A DNA stretch of 38,275 bases from Treponema sp. (GTDB lineage Bacteria; Spirochaetota; Spirochaetia; Treponematales; Treponemataceae): NCBI GenBank assembly GCA_024690865.1, contig JAILON010000163.1, positions 1 through 38,275 on the forward strand, read 5' to 3'. The position numbers were made by a program, and so were the translations under genes. Below the pieces are notes generated by a model. That model worked only from the letters and a program-made list of their open reading frames with translations. It made no database searches and had not been told where the DNA came from. This document shows positions 1 through 7,722 of the stretch, in pieces. Numbering within the stretch: position 1 is the first letter of the stretch; each line of letters opens with the position of its first letter.

Positions 1-353
1 CGCCACGTAGCCGAGCATGCGCAGGGGCATGTTGCGGTTTATCGTGGACTGGTGCTCCACAAGGACCACGACCTTCCCGTCCACACGCATCGCCACGTCA
101 TTGACGTAACTCATGTACATCACGCTGTCCAGCGACTCGGATACGAGTTCCGTCCCGTCAGCCTTCAAGTTCGTGCCATGCAGGGCGTTATAGAGCGAGA
201 TGAAATTCTCCCTCGCCGTGCCTTGCCGAACAGGTCAACGAACATGCTGTCCTTCACCTTCCGGTTCGGGACGTACGCATCAGCCCCGCCTTTTTTGCTC
301 TCGCCCCGCCCCTCCGGGCGCACTGCCGCAGGGAAACTTTCATCTTTCGCCAC
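1..353 (-). pseudogene. Rpn/PDDEXK-family nuclease (transposase-like), frameshifted and cut by the left edge
   Basis: Read on the minus strand, a GTG at 353 follows a strong GGAGGAGG site. The first frame gives VAKDESF and then VKDSMFVDLFGKA. Near 211-225 the frame is lost and the homologous continuation (ENFISLYNALHGT, then VVVLVEHQSTINRNMP) is in another frame, running off the window at position 1. The EHQST motif and the order FVDLFG, LYNALHGT, VEHQS are typical of the Rpn family of recombination-promoting nucleases, often annotated as PD-(D/E)XK transposases; Gln in EHQS belongs to the catalytic core. The break implies a single net indel of one or two bases, so the gene is either a pseudogene or carries a sequencing error. 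The family is usually about 300 residues; only about 115 are visible here. Confidence 0.75.
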
Positions 354-584
354 TTCTTGCCTCCTCCAGTGTACTACAGGCAGCGGAAAAATGAAAGCCT
401 CGTTTTCTTTCACTGCTGCCAATATATACATCTCTGGCAAAAAGACAGAAATGTCATATTTTTCGGACAAGGAGGCAACGGAATCGGGCGGGGGCAGAGA
501 GCCGGACAGGGGACAAGAGGGTAGGGCGATATGATGAGGCTAGGGCGGGACCGGGATGTTGGGGGCCTGTCGGCGGTGTGGGCC

Positions 585-699
585 TGTCAACGTTGATTTG
601 GTAGTCGTGTCAACGTTGATTTTGTAGTTGTGTCAACGTTGATTTTGTAGCTGTGTCAACGTTGATTTTGTTGTTGTGTCAACATTGATTTGGTAGTCG
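585..699. repeat. Tandem array, 5 units of exactly 23 bp
   Basis: Units begin at 585, 608, 631, 654 and 677, each starting TGTCAACGTTGATTT followed by a TG-rich end. Each contains the perfect 10 bp palindrome TCAACGTTGA (one mismatch in the last unit). There are no unique spacers, so this is not a CRISPR array. The 535-950 stretch around it holds no convincing gene. Confidence 0.9.
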
Positions 700-836
700 T
701 GCAATTCCAGCGGCAGGAATGAAAACCGGCGGGGATGCGCCCCTCAGCCGACATAACGGGCCAGTGCCACAGGGCCGACAAGGCTTAGCCGAAGAATTCC
801 CCTGCCCAGAGCCGCTCAAAGAAGTATTCTCACGCC

Positions 837-870
837 TGTTTAGTGGAATATCATGCTATTCCACTAAACA
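837..870. other. Perfect inverted repeat, 14 bp arms, 6 nt loop
   Basis: Arms 837-850 and 857-870 (TGTTTAGTGGAATA and its complement) flank TCATGC. It lies about 85 nt past the stop of the minus-strand MATE gene and could form the 3' hairpin of the phospholipid operon transcript, but it has no clear T tract, so a terminator role is only possible. A protein-binding dyad is the alternative. Confidence 0.6.
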
Positions 871-954
871 AACATAAGTTTAGCATGAAATTCCGGGCTG
901 CGCAACTGGCCCTGGAGTGCCACCCGCAGCAGATTTGATATGGCAGGGGCTGTT

Positions 955-2355
955 TCACACGAGGGCATGCCGCTGCCAGCGCTTGCTGCGCCAGCGGAAG
1001 AACATGACGATTCCCCGCGTCGTTTCGTCCGTGCCGATGGAAAGCCAGAATCCCAGTACGCCCAGCCCCAGCTTGATGCCAAGGATGTAGCCGCCCAGGA
1101 CCTGGATGCACCAGTTGGAGAAAATCCCGTACAGGACGGGGAAGCGGATGTCGCCTGCCCCCTTGAGTGCCCCGATGTAGATGAGGTTGAGCGAGCGCCC
1201 GAATTCCATATATATAGAAAACAAAAGCAGGGTGCAGACGAGCCGGTTTACCTCCTCGATGTCCGTGAACAGGCCGACGATCGGCCTTTTGAACAGGTTC
1301 ACAAGCAGGATAAGAAGCATCGCGCATCCCGTCGCGACCAGCTGGTAGCGGAAGACCTTGCGGTATGCGGTGTCGCTCTCGTGCGCCCCGACGTAGTAGC
1401 CGGTCTTTATCTGGGTCGCGCTGCCCATCGCCATGGCCACGACGAAGACGTAGCGGACGATGGTCATCGTGTAAACCTGGGCGGACATCGCGTAGGTTCC
1501 GAGCGTGGAGAGCATAGCCATCACGGTTATCTGGCTCGTGTTGTAGGAAAGGCTTTCCCCGGCGGTCGGCACTCCGACCGAAAGGATCATGCGGAAGCTT
1601 TCGCGGGGAACCGTGCGGATGTCCCGGAGCGAGAAGGCGATGTCCTTCCGCCGCCTGATGAAGACTGCGCACATGATGCTGGAGACGATCATCGCGATGC
1701 CGGACGACCAGGCCACGCCGACCACGCCGAGCACGGGCAGGCCGAACCAGCCGTAGAGGGAGAGGGCGTTGCCCGCGACGTTTATCAGGTTGGCGACGAG
1801 CGAGGCCGCCATCACCGCGCCCGAATAGCCGTAGCTGCGCAGGATTGCCCCCTGCAGGAGGTTGAAGGCGTTGAAGAAGCAGCATATCCCCCCGTAGATG
1901 ACGAAGTACTGCCAGGCGAAGTCCCGGACCTCCGGCTCAAGCGTGTAGCAGCCGAGCAGGAACGACGTGCCACAGATGACGAGGGCGGTCAGCAGCAGCG
2001 AGATGCCGAATACCATGATGACGCTCGCCTGCGCGATGCGGTTCAGCTCGTCCCGGGATTTCTTTGCCCCGATGTACTGGGCAAGCACGATGGAGCAGCC
2101 CGTCCCGATGACCGAAAAAATCAGGTTCAGGAAGAAGATGTACTGGGACATCATCCCGACCGCAGCGACGGCCTGGTTGCTGTAGGAGCTGAGCATGACG
2201 GTGTCTATGGAAGACACCAGAATCCTGAACAGCTGCTCCATCGCAATGGGGAATGTGAGCGCGGGCATGGACAGGGAGCCGCGGTTCGTGTTCTTGTTGT
2301 TATTGCGGTTCCTGCTGTTGTTATTGCGGTTCCTGCTGTTGCTGTTGCTGTTCAT
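955..2355 (-). CDS. MATE-family multidrug/solute exporter
   Basis: A 466-residue polytopic membrane protein of normal MATE length (about 450), with about 12 hydrophobic segments. The start of the family fold (SMPALTFPIAMEQLFRILV) and the segment IGTGCSIVLAQYIGAKKSRD fit the NorM/DinF-like branch. These exporters move cationic or lipid-like compounds using Na+ or H+ gradients; the substrate is unknown here. The ATG overlaps the psd stop codon by ATGA, so it is the last gene of the phospholipid operon and is probably translationally coupled. Oddity: residues 1-25 are an Asn/Ser/Arg low-complexity extension encoded by a 21 bp tandem repeat, absent from ordinary MATE proteins. Position in a lipid operon may hint at a lipid-linked substrate, but this is speculation. 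Confidence 0.9.
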   Translation of the reverse strand: MNSNSNSRNRNNNSRNRNNNKNTNRGSLSMPALTFPIAMEQLFRILVSSIDTVMLSSYSNQAVAAVGMMSQYIFFLNLIFSVIGTGCSIVLAQYIGAKKSRDELNRIAQASVIMVFGISLLLTALVICGTSFLLGCYTLEPEVRDFAWQYFVIYGGICCFFNAFNLLQGAILRSYGYSGAVMAASLVANLINVAGNALSLYGWFGLPVLGVVGVAWSSGIAMIVSSIMCAVFIRRRKDIAFSLRDIRTVPRESFRMILSVGVPTAGESLSYNTSQITVMAMLSTLGTYAMSAQVYTMTIVRYVFVVAMAMGSATQIKTGYYVGAHESDTAYRKVFRYQLVATGCAMLLILLVNLFKRPIVGLFTDIEEVNRLVCTLLLFSIYMEFGRSLNLIYIGALKGAGDIRFPVLYGIFSNWCIQVLGGYILGIKLGLGVLGFWLSIGTDETTRGIVMFFRWRSKRWQRHALV

Positions 2356-2420
2356 ACGGCGGCCTCCTTCCCATCATGTGACCCGTCGCGAGTTCCGTCA
2401 TGAGCCCCATCATGTGTAAG
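2296..2420. repeat. Short in-frame tandem repeats at the psd/MATE junction
   Basis: Within the MATE 5' end a 21 bp unit (containing TATTGCGGTTCCTGCTGTTG on the plus strand) repeats with starts near 2301 and 2322, giving the peptide pattern NNNSRNR. Just upstream, the psd 3' end carries degenerate 12 bp units (CATCATGTGACC-like) giving HDGT/HDGS repeats. Both keep the reading frame and flank the ATGA overlap. Confidence 0.8.
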
Positions 2421-3284
2421 CGGATTGGCACGGGTGCTCCAGGCCGGCGCCATGCAGGACGGATCCCCTTCCGGGAGCCTGCCGACGAGCTCGCCCATAC
2501 GGACGGGGGTCTCGATTCCCTGCCGCGAATTTTCTGCAATGTCCGCGCGGACGGAAAGCTTTCCCGGGCCCGCGAGCACGATGACCGTGGAACCGCCGTA
2601 CTCGAACCAGCCCTTCTCCTTTCCGCGCACGGCGGTTCCTTCCCCTTCCAGGTTCACTATCCTTCCCACGAGCATCGCGCCCACCTCCATCTGTACAATC
2701 CTGCCGAAGGCAGGGCTTTCTATCACCGTATACTCGCGGCTGTTCATCGCGAACACCGGAAGCGGCTCAAGGGCGACCGGACGCACGGTATGCAGGACTC
2801 CGGGGATGAACACGTTGCCGCTTTTCTTCCCCCCGTCCGCATAGCAGTAGCGGTGGTAGTTGTCCACGCACAGCCTGTACACCAAGCACATTCCGCCCAC
2901 GTACGAGTCCGCGAGCGCCTCGTCCTGCAGCAGGGACGCGACCGTGTATGATGACTGCTTGACGGGTATGACCGTGCCGCCGCCGTCTATGTGCCAGACG
3001 GCCAGGAGGCCGTCGCAAGGAGCGCAGAGGACCGAAGGGGTCATGTCGAAGGGCCGCTTTCCTTCCTTTATCTTCCGCCGGAAAAACTCGTTGAAGGTCC
3101 GTATGCCGTCGGTTTCGTAGTCGTCCAAGTCTATGCCGTTCCTGCGGACGAAGCCCGGTATCAAGAATGCCGAAAGGCGGGAATCCAGGAAACGCCCGCA
3201 GGCCTGCGACAGGGCGGGTGCGGAAAGGACTTTGAGCAGGAGCCTGCCGGGAACAGCCCCATACAGGAAGGGAAGCGCGTCCAT
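2352..3284 (-). CDS. psd: Phosphatidylserine decarboxylase
   Basis: Decarboxylates phosphatidylserine to phosphatidylethanolamine at the inner membrane. The 310-residue chain has the N-terminal psd segment IRTFNEFFRRKIKEGKRPF, the catalytic Asp in APCDGLL (Asp91), His144 in NYHRYCY, and the self-cleavage motif YGGST with Ser232, which becomes the pyruvoyl group after cleavage into beta and alpha chains. Layout resembles the longer clostridial/type II enzymes rather than the E. coli LGST form. It follows pssA by 7 nt, so consecutive pathway steps are encoded together, and overlaps MATE by 4 nt. The last 20 residues or so are a His-Asp-Gly repeat tail (THDGAHDGTRDGSHDG) encoded by 12 bp repeats, beyond the conserved domain. 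Confidence 0.95.
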   Translation of the reverse strand: MDALPFLYGAVPGRLLLKVLSAPALSQACGRFLDSRLSAFLIPGFVRRNGIDLDDYETDGIRTFNEFFRRKIKEGKRPFDMTPSVLCAPCDGLLAVWHIDGGGTVIPVKQSSYTVASLLQDEALADSYVGGMCLVYRLCVDNYHRYCYADGGKKSGNVFIPGVLHTVRPVALEPLPVFAMNSREYTVIESPAFGRIVQMEVGAMLVGRIVNLEGEGTAVRGKEKGWFEYGGSTVIVLAGPGKLSVRADIAENSRQGIETPVRMGELVGRLPEGDPSCMAPAWSTRANPLTHDGAHDGTRDGSHDGKEAAV

Positions 3285-3291
3285 CTGAAAG

Positions 3292-3999
3292 CTATTGCCG
3301 CCTCATGACGATGAAGACATACGCGAGGACCGCGGCTTCCACCGCACCGATTGCGATGAGGAGCAGGATGCCCCGCGTCGTCGGCTTCTTGACCTGGACC
3401 TCCGAGACAAAGAGGAAGCCCACGATTACCAGGAAGAGGAAGTAGAGCAGGGTCAGGTCGGCCTTGCAGAAGATGTGTATGAGCAGGATGACGGGGAACA
3501 CGACCGCCGCGCTCGTGACGGGAAGGCCGGTGAAGACCTTGCGCGAGCCGCCCTCCGTATCCTGCCGCTCCTCCTCGGTCACGTTGAAGTAGGCCAGGCG
3601 TATCATCGCGGCGAGCGCGTAGAGGACGGCGATGGCCGTCAGCACAATTTTGGTGACGATGGGCTTGTCCGCCAGATGCAGGAACTTGAAGTCGGGGAAA
3701 ATCGAGAATTCGATGCTGCTGCGGAGCATGGCTATCCCGATGCAGGCGGGCAGCACGCCGAACGCCACCAGGTCGGACAGGGAGTCTATCTGTATGCCGA
3801 ACTTCTTCATCTGGTCGGTGCGGTTCTTCTTTGTTCTGGCGACCTTGCCGTCAAAGGCATCGCACAGGCCGCAGAACATCAGGAAGAACATACCCAGGTA
3901 GGGATGTCCTATGTCGTTGAGGCACAGGATGATTCCCGACGTCGCGGATATCATGGAGAGGTAGGTCAGAACCACCGTATAATCATAAAAGCCAATCAT
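3292..3999 (-). CDS. pssA: CDP-diacylglycerol--serine O-phosphatidyltransferase
   Basis: Makes phosphatidylserine from CDP-diacylglycerol and serine, the substrate of the next gene, psd. The 235-residue membrane protein has the CDP-alcohol phosphatidyltransferase signature DG-x2-AR-x(n)-G-x3-D-x3-D: FDGKVAR, then FGIQIDSLSDLVAFG with the two metal-binding aspartates. Several hydrophobic helices follow. Length and the early position of the motif (residues about 45-85) fit the Bacillus-type PssA rather than the peripheral E. coli enzyme. Its ATG overlaps the stop of the upstream flippase-like gene by ATGA, so translation is probably coupled. Confidence 0.93.
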   Translation of the reverse strand: MIGFYDYTVVLTYLSMISATSGIILCLNDIGHPYLGMFFLMFCGLCDAFDGKVARTKKNRTDQMKKFGIQIDSLSDLVAFGVLPACIGIAMLRSSIEFSIFPDFKFLHLADKPIVTKIVLTAIAVLYALAAMIRLAYFNVTEEERQDTEGGSRKVFTGLPVTSAAVVFPVILLIHIFCKADLTLLYFLFLVIVGFLFVSEVQVKKPTTRGILLLIAIGAVEAAVLAYVFIVMRRQ

Positions 4000-5051
4000 A
4001 TACTATCCTCGGAGATGCAGGCATCTCCTTTATTTTTCCTCAATCGAAGCTGGATGTACCCCAGCAGCACCGTGACGATGCTTATTGCGCAGCAGGTGTA
4101 GAACGAGATTCCCCGGCTGAGCAGGGCGAGTGTGTAGGAGGACTCGTCGTCCAGCAGCATGACATAGCCATGGTACATGATGTACTCGGAAATGCCGACC
4201 GCGCCGGGCACGGGGATGAAGTTGGACCCCAGCACGACGTAGGTCTGTATGGCGAACACCTTGAGCCCGTCCCCCAGCCGCCCGTGCATGGCATAGGAGC
4301 AGAACACGGTGACAAGGACGTGCAGGGTCCGCTGGAGCAGGTTGAGCAGGTAGGTCTTGAGCAGGAGCCGCTTCCTGCCGGACAGGAGCTCCACGCACTC
4401 GTTGTATTTTTCAATGGCCTCGTCCAGCTTCGCATGGACTTTCCTGGCGGCGGCCCTGCAGTGGAACCTGTTCAAGACGGAGACGATTATGTCGCCCATG
4501 CCGAGCAGGATGCTGTGCCGCTTCAGCAGTATGACGAAGAAGACGGCGAGCACGACCATCGCGAAAACGCCTACGAGGATCATCAGCTTGCAGGCCAGGT
4601 TGAACTCCATGAATATGCCGGGAAAGAATACGATGGACAGGAGGCCCAGGCTGACTATCGCGAGCGTGTACATCGTCAGGTTCAAGATGAGCGAGACGAC
4701 GACCGCGCTGCCGGAAATGCCATCCTTGTGCATGAAGTACGCGCTGGCGGGCTGGCCGCCCGTGGCGGAGGGGGTTATCGATGAAAAGTAGATGTCGGCA
4801 GAGGCGTACAGGAAGCCCCGGCGCTTCCGGGCGGGGTAGCCCAAGGTCCGCAGGATGAGGACGAGCGACCGTCCCTCGAAGAAGATGAAGCCCAGCATGC
4901 AGAATGCGGCCGCCACCAGCCAGCCGAGGGTTGCCTCCCGTATGTCCTGCCACAGCTCGGGCAGGGAGAGCCCGCCGTTGTAGAAAAGCGCGATTATCGT
5001 AAGCACGGACAGGCAGAGCGTTATGACGGCCCAGAGAATCTTCTTCCTCAT
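3996..5051 (-). CDS. Lysylphosphatidylglycerol synthase-like/UPF0104 membrane protein (flippase-like)
   Basis: A 351-residue integral membrane protein with about eight hydrophobic segments and the family signatures GRSLVLILRTLGYP, SITPSATGGQPASAYFM and FIPVPGAVGISEYIM. These mark the LPG_synthase_TM (YbhN/AglD) family, the transmembrane half of MprF-type proteins; the soluble aminoacyl-transfer domain of MprF is absent. Family members are linked to moving or presenting lipids across the membrane, though the reaction is mostly unproven. It is the first gene of an operon with pssA and psd, which supports a role in handling aminophospholipids (inference). Start chosen at the ATG encoding MRKKILW; a TAAAAT box lies 12 nt upstream, so the leader is very short. 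Confidence 0.88.
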   Translation of the reverse strand: MRKKILWAVITLCLSVLTIIALFYNGGLSLPELWQDIREATLGWLVAAAFCMLGFIFFEGRSLVLILRTLGYPARKRRGFLYASADIYFSSITPSATGGQPASAYFMHKDGISGSAVVVSLILNLTMYTLAIVSLGLLSIVFFPGIFMEFNLACKLMILVGVFAMVVLAVFFVILLKRHSILLGMGDIIVSVLNRFHCRAAARKVHAKLDEAIEKYNECVELLSGRKRLLLKTYLLNLLQRTLHVLVTVFCSYAMHGRLGDGLKVFAIQTYVVLGSNFIPVPGAVGISEYIMYHGYVMLLDDESSYTLALLSRGISFYTCCAISIVTVLLGYIQLRLRKNKGDACISEDSI

Positions 5052-5063
5052 AATTTGGGCAGG

Positions 5064-5091
5064 ATTTTAGCATATTTTATAAAAAATGCAA
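5064..5091 (-). promoter_or_regulatory. Candidate promoter of the phospholipid operon
   Basis: On the minus strand TTGCAT (5091-5086), a 16 nt AT-rich spacer and TAAAAT (5069-5064). The -35 is poor. Transcription would start about 5-6 nt before the ATG at 5051. Confidence 0.45.
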
Positions 5092-5165
5092 AGGAGGGTC
5101 GAGCGGCAAGGGAAGGTCCGCCGGAACTCATGGAAACAAATTTCCGTGGCCACTGCCCCGCATAC

Positions 5166-5219
5166 TGGACATTCCGCCGTTTTGTGCTATAATATAACAC
5201 AAGGTTTTTACGGGCGGAA
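5166..5219 (+). promoter_or_regulatory. Candidate promoter inside nested inverted repeats
   Basis: TGGACA (5166-5171), 16 nt, TATAAT (5188-5193). The -10 sits in a near-palindrome, TTGTG...CACAA (5183-5201), itself flanked by TTCCGCC (5172-5178) and GGCGGAA (5213-5219). The dyad also presents a TATATT-like box on the minus strand, so it may act both ways and may bind a regulator. Confidence 0.45.
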
Positions 5220-5254
5220 AAGGCAAAAAAAAGTGAAAAAATGGCCAAAAGTAC

Positions 5255-5283
5255 TTGACACGCAGAACGTTTTCCACATAATG
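5255..5283 (+). promoter_or_regulatory. Near-consensus promoter for the 5516 lipoprotein
   Basis: TTGACA (5255-5260), exactly 17 nt, ATAATG (5278-5283). The -35 is perfect. The G of the -10 element is the first base of the 7 bp repeat tract, so the transcript would begin within the repeats and carry a leader of about 225 nt. Confidence 0.7.
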
Positions 5284-5380
5284 GCCTGTGGCCTGTGGCC
5301 TGTGGCCTGTGGCCTGTGGCCTGTGGCCTGTGGCCTGTGGCCTGTGGCCTGTGGCCTGTGGCCTGTGGCCTGTAGCCTGT
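5283..5380. repeat. 7 bp microsatellite, 13 perfect copies plus 1 degenerate
   Basis: GGCCTGT repeats perfectly from 5283 to 5373, followed by AGCCTGT (5374-5380). It begins at the -10 element and lies in the predicted leader of the lipoprotein gene. A unit of 7 is not a multiple of 3, so copy changes would disrupt any reading frame across it; open frames across it on either strand look accidental. Confidence 0.95.
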
Positions 5381-5515
5381 AGGCCTCTCTTATGCCCTTT
5401 TAAATAAACCCTGCACAACACGTTCCCCTTATCCTCATAAATTGCCCCCGGAGGGCGCGGACTGCCGTGCCCACGGGGGCCTTTTATATACACATCTTCC
5501 AAAAGGAGAAAGAGT

Positions 5516-6529
5516 ATGAAAAAGCTTTTTGTCACAGGCCTGGCCCTGCTTGCGGCAGGACTTGTGGCCGCATCCTTCGCGGCATGCAGCAACAGCAGCA
5601 GCGGCTCCAGCAGCAACGACGGGGCGGCCTACACCCCGTCAAGCGGCGGCTCGGGCAGCGCGACTCCGTCCGTCGCCTATACGGGCAGCATGACGGTCAA
5701 CAACACGGCCTACACGTCGCTCACCATGACCGGCGATGCGAACAGCGGCACGGCGGTGCTTTCCGGCGGAGCGGGGAGCGTCTCCGGCACTTATGCAAAG
5801 GCGACGACGGTGGCCGCGGCAGCCAACACGCCGAACCTGAGCGGAAAGTATACGCTGACCTTCGGCTTCGGGACAGTCAGCATGGCCGTCAACAACGATG
5901 TCGTCCTGGTTTCCGCAGGGTCGGCGGCCGCCAGCGGAAGCGGACTCGTCAAACAGGAAGGCGACGAAGCCCCGCTCACCACGCTCAAGGGCAAGACCTT
6001 CGTGTGCCCGTTGTATACAACGACAGACCACCATGAACCAGAGAGCGGAACGGATAAAAACCAGATATACACGTGTACGGATGCCTACTATATCACGGGG
6101 ACTTCCGACAGTGAAGCAACCATATATTACTTGGGGCTTTTTGTCCTTAATGACGGGACTCCCTATTCTAGCGAGAGCTTCTACAACAAAAACATAACCT
6201 ACAGTATAAACGGCACAACAATTACGTTCAATAATGATGGCATCCAAAGCACGGCGACGATTACCGGCTCCAGAAGCTTCACTCTTGCAGGCACAACAGG
6301 CGCAGAGCCGGCGATTGGTTCAACAGCAAACATTCTCGGACCTTCTTCGAGTGGGTCGAGGTTTTCTAGCCGCATTACGAGCGACCAGGTCTTCATACAG
6401 GGGAATGCCCCCAGCACAGGAAGCAGGGTACTAACGACAGAATACTATGACGGATCCGTGTACTACTCCCAGGAAAAAACCACATACCACCCCGACGGCA
6501 CCATGGAGCGGATCAGCGACGGGTATTGA
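5516..6529 (+). CDS. Predicted surface/periplasmic lipoprotein, unknown function
   Basis: 337 residues. Start at the ATG after AAAGGAGAAAGAGT. MKKLFVTGLALLAAGLVAAS is a signal peptide ending in a lipobox (SFAAC, Cys23), followed by a Ser/Gly/Asn-rich linker (to about residue 50) such as tethers many spirochaete lipoproteins. The rest is rich in Thr, Ser, Gly and Tyr with beta-strand character; residues 150-337 look like a separate domain with few cysteines. No enzyme motif was recognised. A near-consensus promoter and a 13-copy 7 bp repeat precede it, so expression may vary between cells. A related Ser/Gly-rich lipoprotein style recurs at 11818-13614, but the two do not look homologous beyond the linker. 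Confidence 0.85.
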   Translation: MKKLFVTGLALLAAGLVAASFAACSNSSSGSSSNDGAAYTPSSGGSGSATPSVAYTGSMTVNNTAYTSLTMTGDANSGTAVLSGGAGSVSGTYAKATTVAAAANTPNLSGKYTLTFGFGTVSMAVNNDVVLVSAGSAAASGSGLVKQEGDEAPLTTLKGKTFVCPLYTTTDHHEPESGTDKNQIYTCTDAYYITGTSDSEATIYYLGLFVLNDGTPYSSESFYNKNITYSINGTTITFNNDGIQSTATITGSRSFTLAGTTGAEPAIGSTANILGPSSSGSRFSSRITSDQVFIQGNAPSTGSRVLTTEYYDGSVYYSQEKTTYHPDGTMERISDGY

Positions 6530-6553
6530 TGCCCTGCGCAAACGATTAATAGT

Positions 6554-6593
6554 GCCCGTGGCTATCCCGCCTTTTCGCCGGACAGCCGCGGGC
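6554..6593 (+). other. Hairpin after the lipoprotein gene
   Basis: GCCCGTGGCT (6554-6563) pairs with AGCCGCGGGC (6584-6593) with one mismatch, 25 nt past the stop codon. There is no T tract, so intrinsic termination is uncertain. Confidence 0.4.
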
Positions 6594-6627
6594 AAACCGA
6601 TATGCGCGCGGGGGCAACTTGGCAGGC

Positions 6628-6656
6628 TTGACACGGCCGGAACCTTGCTCTATCTT
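6628..6656 (+). promoter_or_regulatory. Promoter of the DUF3791-DUF3990 module
   Basis: Perfect TTGACA (6628-6633), 17 nt, TATCTT (6651-6656). It lies 22 nt before the ATG at 6679, with AGGAGG in between, so the three-gene module has its own promoter. Confidence 0.7.
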
Positions 6657-6678
6657 TTATCTAAGAGGAGGTGCGGAT

Positions 6679-6894
6679 ATGCCTGATTTGCGGCTGGACA
6701 ACTCAATTTTCCTCATGTATCTCGCATCAGAGGAATACAAACGCCAGCACCATATCTCATCCGGCCAGTTCCTCGAGCTTGACGGGAAATATGGCATCCT
6801 CAGTTACATCTCGGACTGCCCGGAAGTGTTCGACAGCATGACGCAGGACGAGATGGCAAGGGAAATCGATGAATATATTGCCGCGAATCAGTGA
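6679..6894 (+). CDS. DUF3791-like small protein
   Basis: 71 residues. The ATG at 6679 follows AGAGGAGGTGCGGAT, a better start than the upstream TTG. The sequence (IFLMYLASEEYKRQHHIS, then YGILSYISDCPEVFDSM) has the helical pattern of DUF3791: a segment with paired aromatic/acidic residues, a central glycine turn, and a final helix (EMAREIDEYIAAN). It is the first of two DUF3791-like genes flanking a DUF3990 gene and overlaps that gene by 26 nt, so the pair is surely co-translated. DUF3791 genes usually sit beside DUF3990; an antitoxin or partner role is plausible but unproven. Confidence 0.7.
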   Translation: MPDLRLDNSIFLMYLASEEYKRQHHISSGQFLELDGKYGILSYISDCPEVFDSMTQDEMAREIDEYIAANQ

Positions 6895-7417
6895 CACGCT
6901 CTATCACGGAACCATATACCGCATAACGTCAGTGGACGTGACGAAAGGCCGGGGCAACAAGGACTTCGGCAGGGGGTTCTATATGGCCGCCGATAAATCC
7001 CAGGCAATCGGGATGATGAACAAAAAGTTCAACGAGGCTGTCCGAAGGAGCAAGACAAAATCTGTAGAGCAGTTTTCCAGGCATCTTTATCAGGTAAAGC
7101 TGAACAAGAATATTCTCCCTGAGCTAAGCATAAAATACTTTATCGATGCCGATATGGAATGGCTTGATTTCGTATTGGAATGCAGGAAAAGCAGTTCCAT
7201 ACCGCATGATTACGATTTGGTTGTCGGACCTACGGCAGATGACAACACGACACTGTGCTTAAAGTATTATTTTGATGGAATCTATGGCAAGGTTGGTTCT
7301 GATGACGCAAAAGAGTTCTTGATGAAGAACCTTGAGGTTGAGAATTTGGGAATCCAATACTACATCGGCAAACAGGCCGTTGCCGACAGATTGATTTCCA
7401 GTTTGAAGGAGCTGTAG
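6869..7417 (+). CDS. DUF3990 protein, ADP-ribosyltransferase-like
   Basis: 182 residues. N-terminal LYHGTIYRI supplies the YHGT motif, followed by KDFGRGFYMAADKSQA, which matches the second ART strand with its conserved Tyr. Near the C terminus VENLGIQYYIGKQAVADRL sits where DUF3990 and related ART families carry the catalytic Glu/Gln segment (typically Q-x-x-F-x-T). The H-Y-(E/Q) order suggests an NAD-dependent ADP-ribosyltransferase fold; target unknown. The start overlaps the upstream DUF3791 gene by 26 nt and the next DUF3791 gene begins 4 nt after the stop, so all three form one unit. A toxin-like activity balanced by one or both small partners is the leading interpretation (inference). 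No signal peptide, so it acts inside the cell. Confidence 0.78.
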   Translation: MNILPRISDTLYHGTIYRITSVDVTKGRGNKDFGRGFYMAADKSQAIGMMNKKFNEAVRRSKTKSVEQFSRHLYQVKLNKNILPELSIKYFIDADMEWLDFVLECRKSSSIPHDYDLVVGPTADDNTTLCLKYYFDGIYGKVGSDDAKEFLMKNLEVENLGIQYYIGKQAVADRLISSLKEL

Positions 7418-7420
7418 CAG

Positions 7421-7669
7421 ATGTCTGAGAGCAAAATCGAAACTACGAAAGGCGGTTGCGTGATAGCCCTGACAAAGCACATAATGCAAAAATACGGCAT
7501 CCCCCAAGACAAAGCCTTTGCACGATTGGCTTCGACGGAGTTCTTCGGCCTTCTCAACGACACCGGAACAAACCTCTTCATGGAAACGAACGACTACCTG
7601 TGCACAGCCTGCGACCTTGAGCTTGACGGGAATGTAGACGGGATGTACGCTTACATCCAGGAGAACTGA
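7421..7669 (+). CDS. DUF3791-like small protein (second copy)
   Basis: 82 residues; ATG at 7421 with AAGGAG upstream inside the preceding gene. The chain (VIALTKHIMQKYGIPQDKAF, then EFFGLLNDTGTNLFMETNDY) follows the DUF3791 pattern better than the 6679 copy. The two copies are clearly diverged from each other. Being the last gene of the module and nearly abutting the DUF3990 stop, it is the more likely cognate partner of that protein. Confidence 0.72.
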   Translation: MSESKIETTKGGCVIALTKHIMQKYGIPQDKAFARLASTEFFGLLNDTGTNLFMETNDYLCTACDLELDGNVDGMYAYIQEN

Positions 7670-7722
7670 AAAACGTACTGCACCACCCCGCCCGGCACTA
7701 TCTTATTGCCGCACTGCCATGC

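Noticed and set aside
585..699. Possible CRISPR array
   Set aside because: Units are contiguous with no unique spacers and no cas genes lie nearby; the same applies to 10325-10460, 28521-28808 and 37723-37890.
5128..5616. Minus-strand frame with a repeated ATGHRPQ peptide
   Set aside because: The peptide repeat is produced by the 7 bp microsatellite; the frame overlaps the lipoprotein start antisense and lacks a ribosome site.
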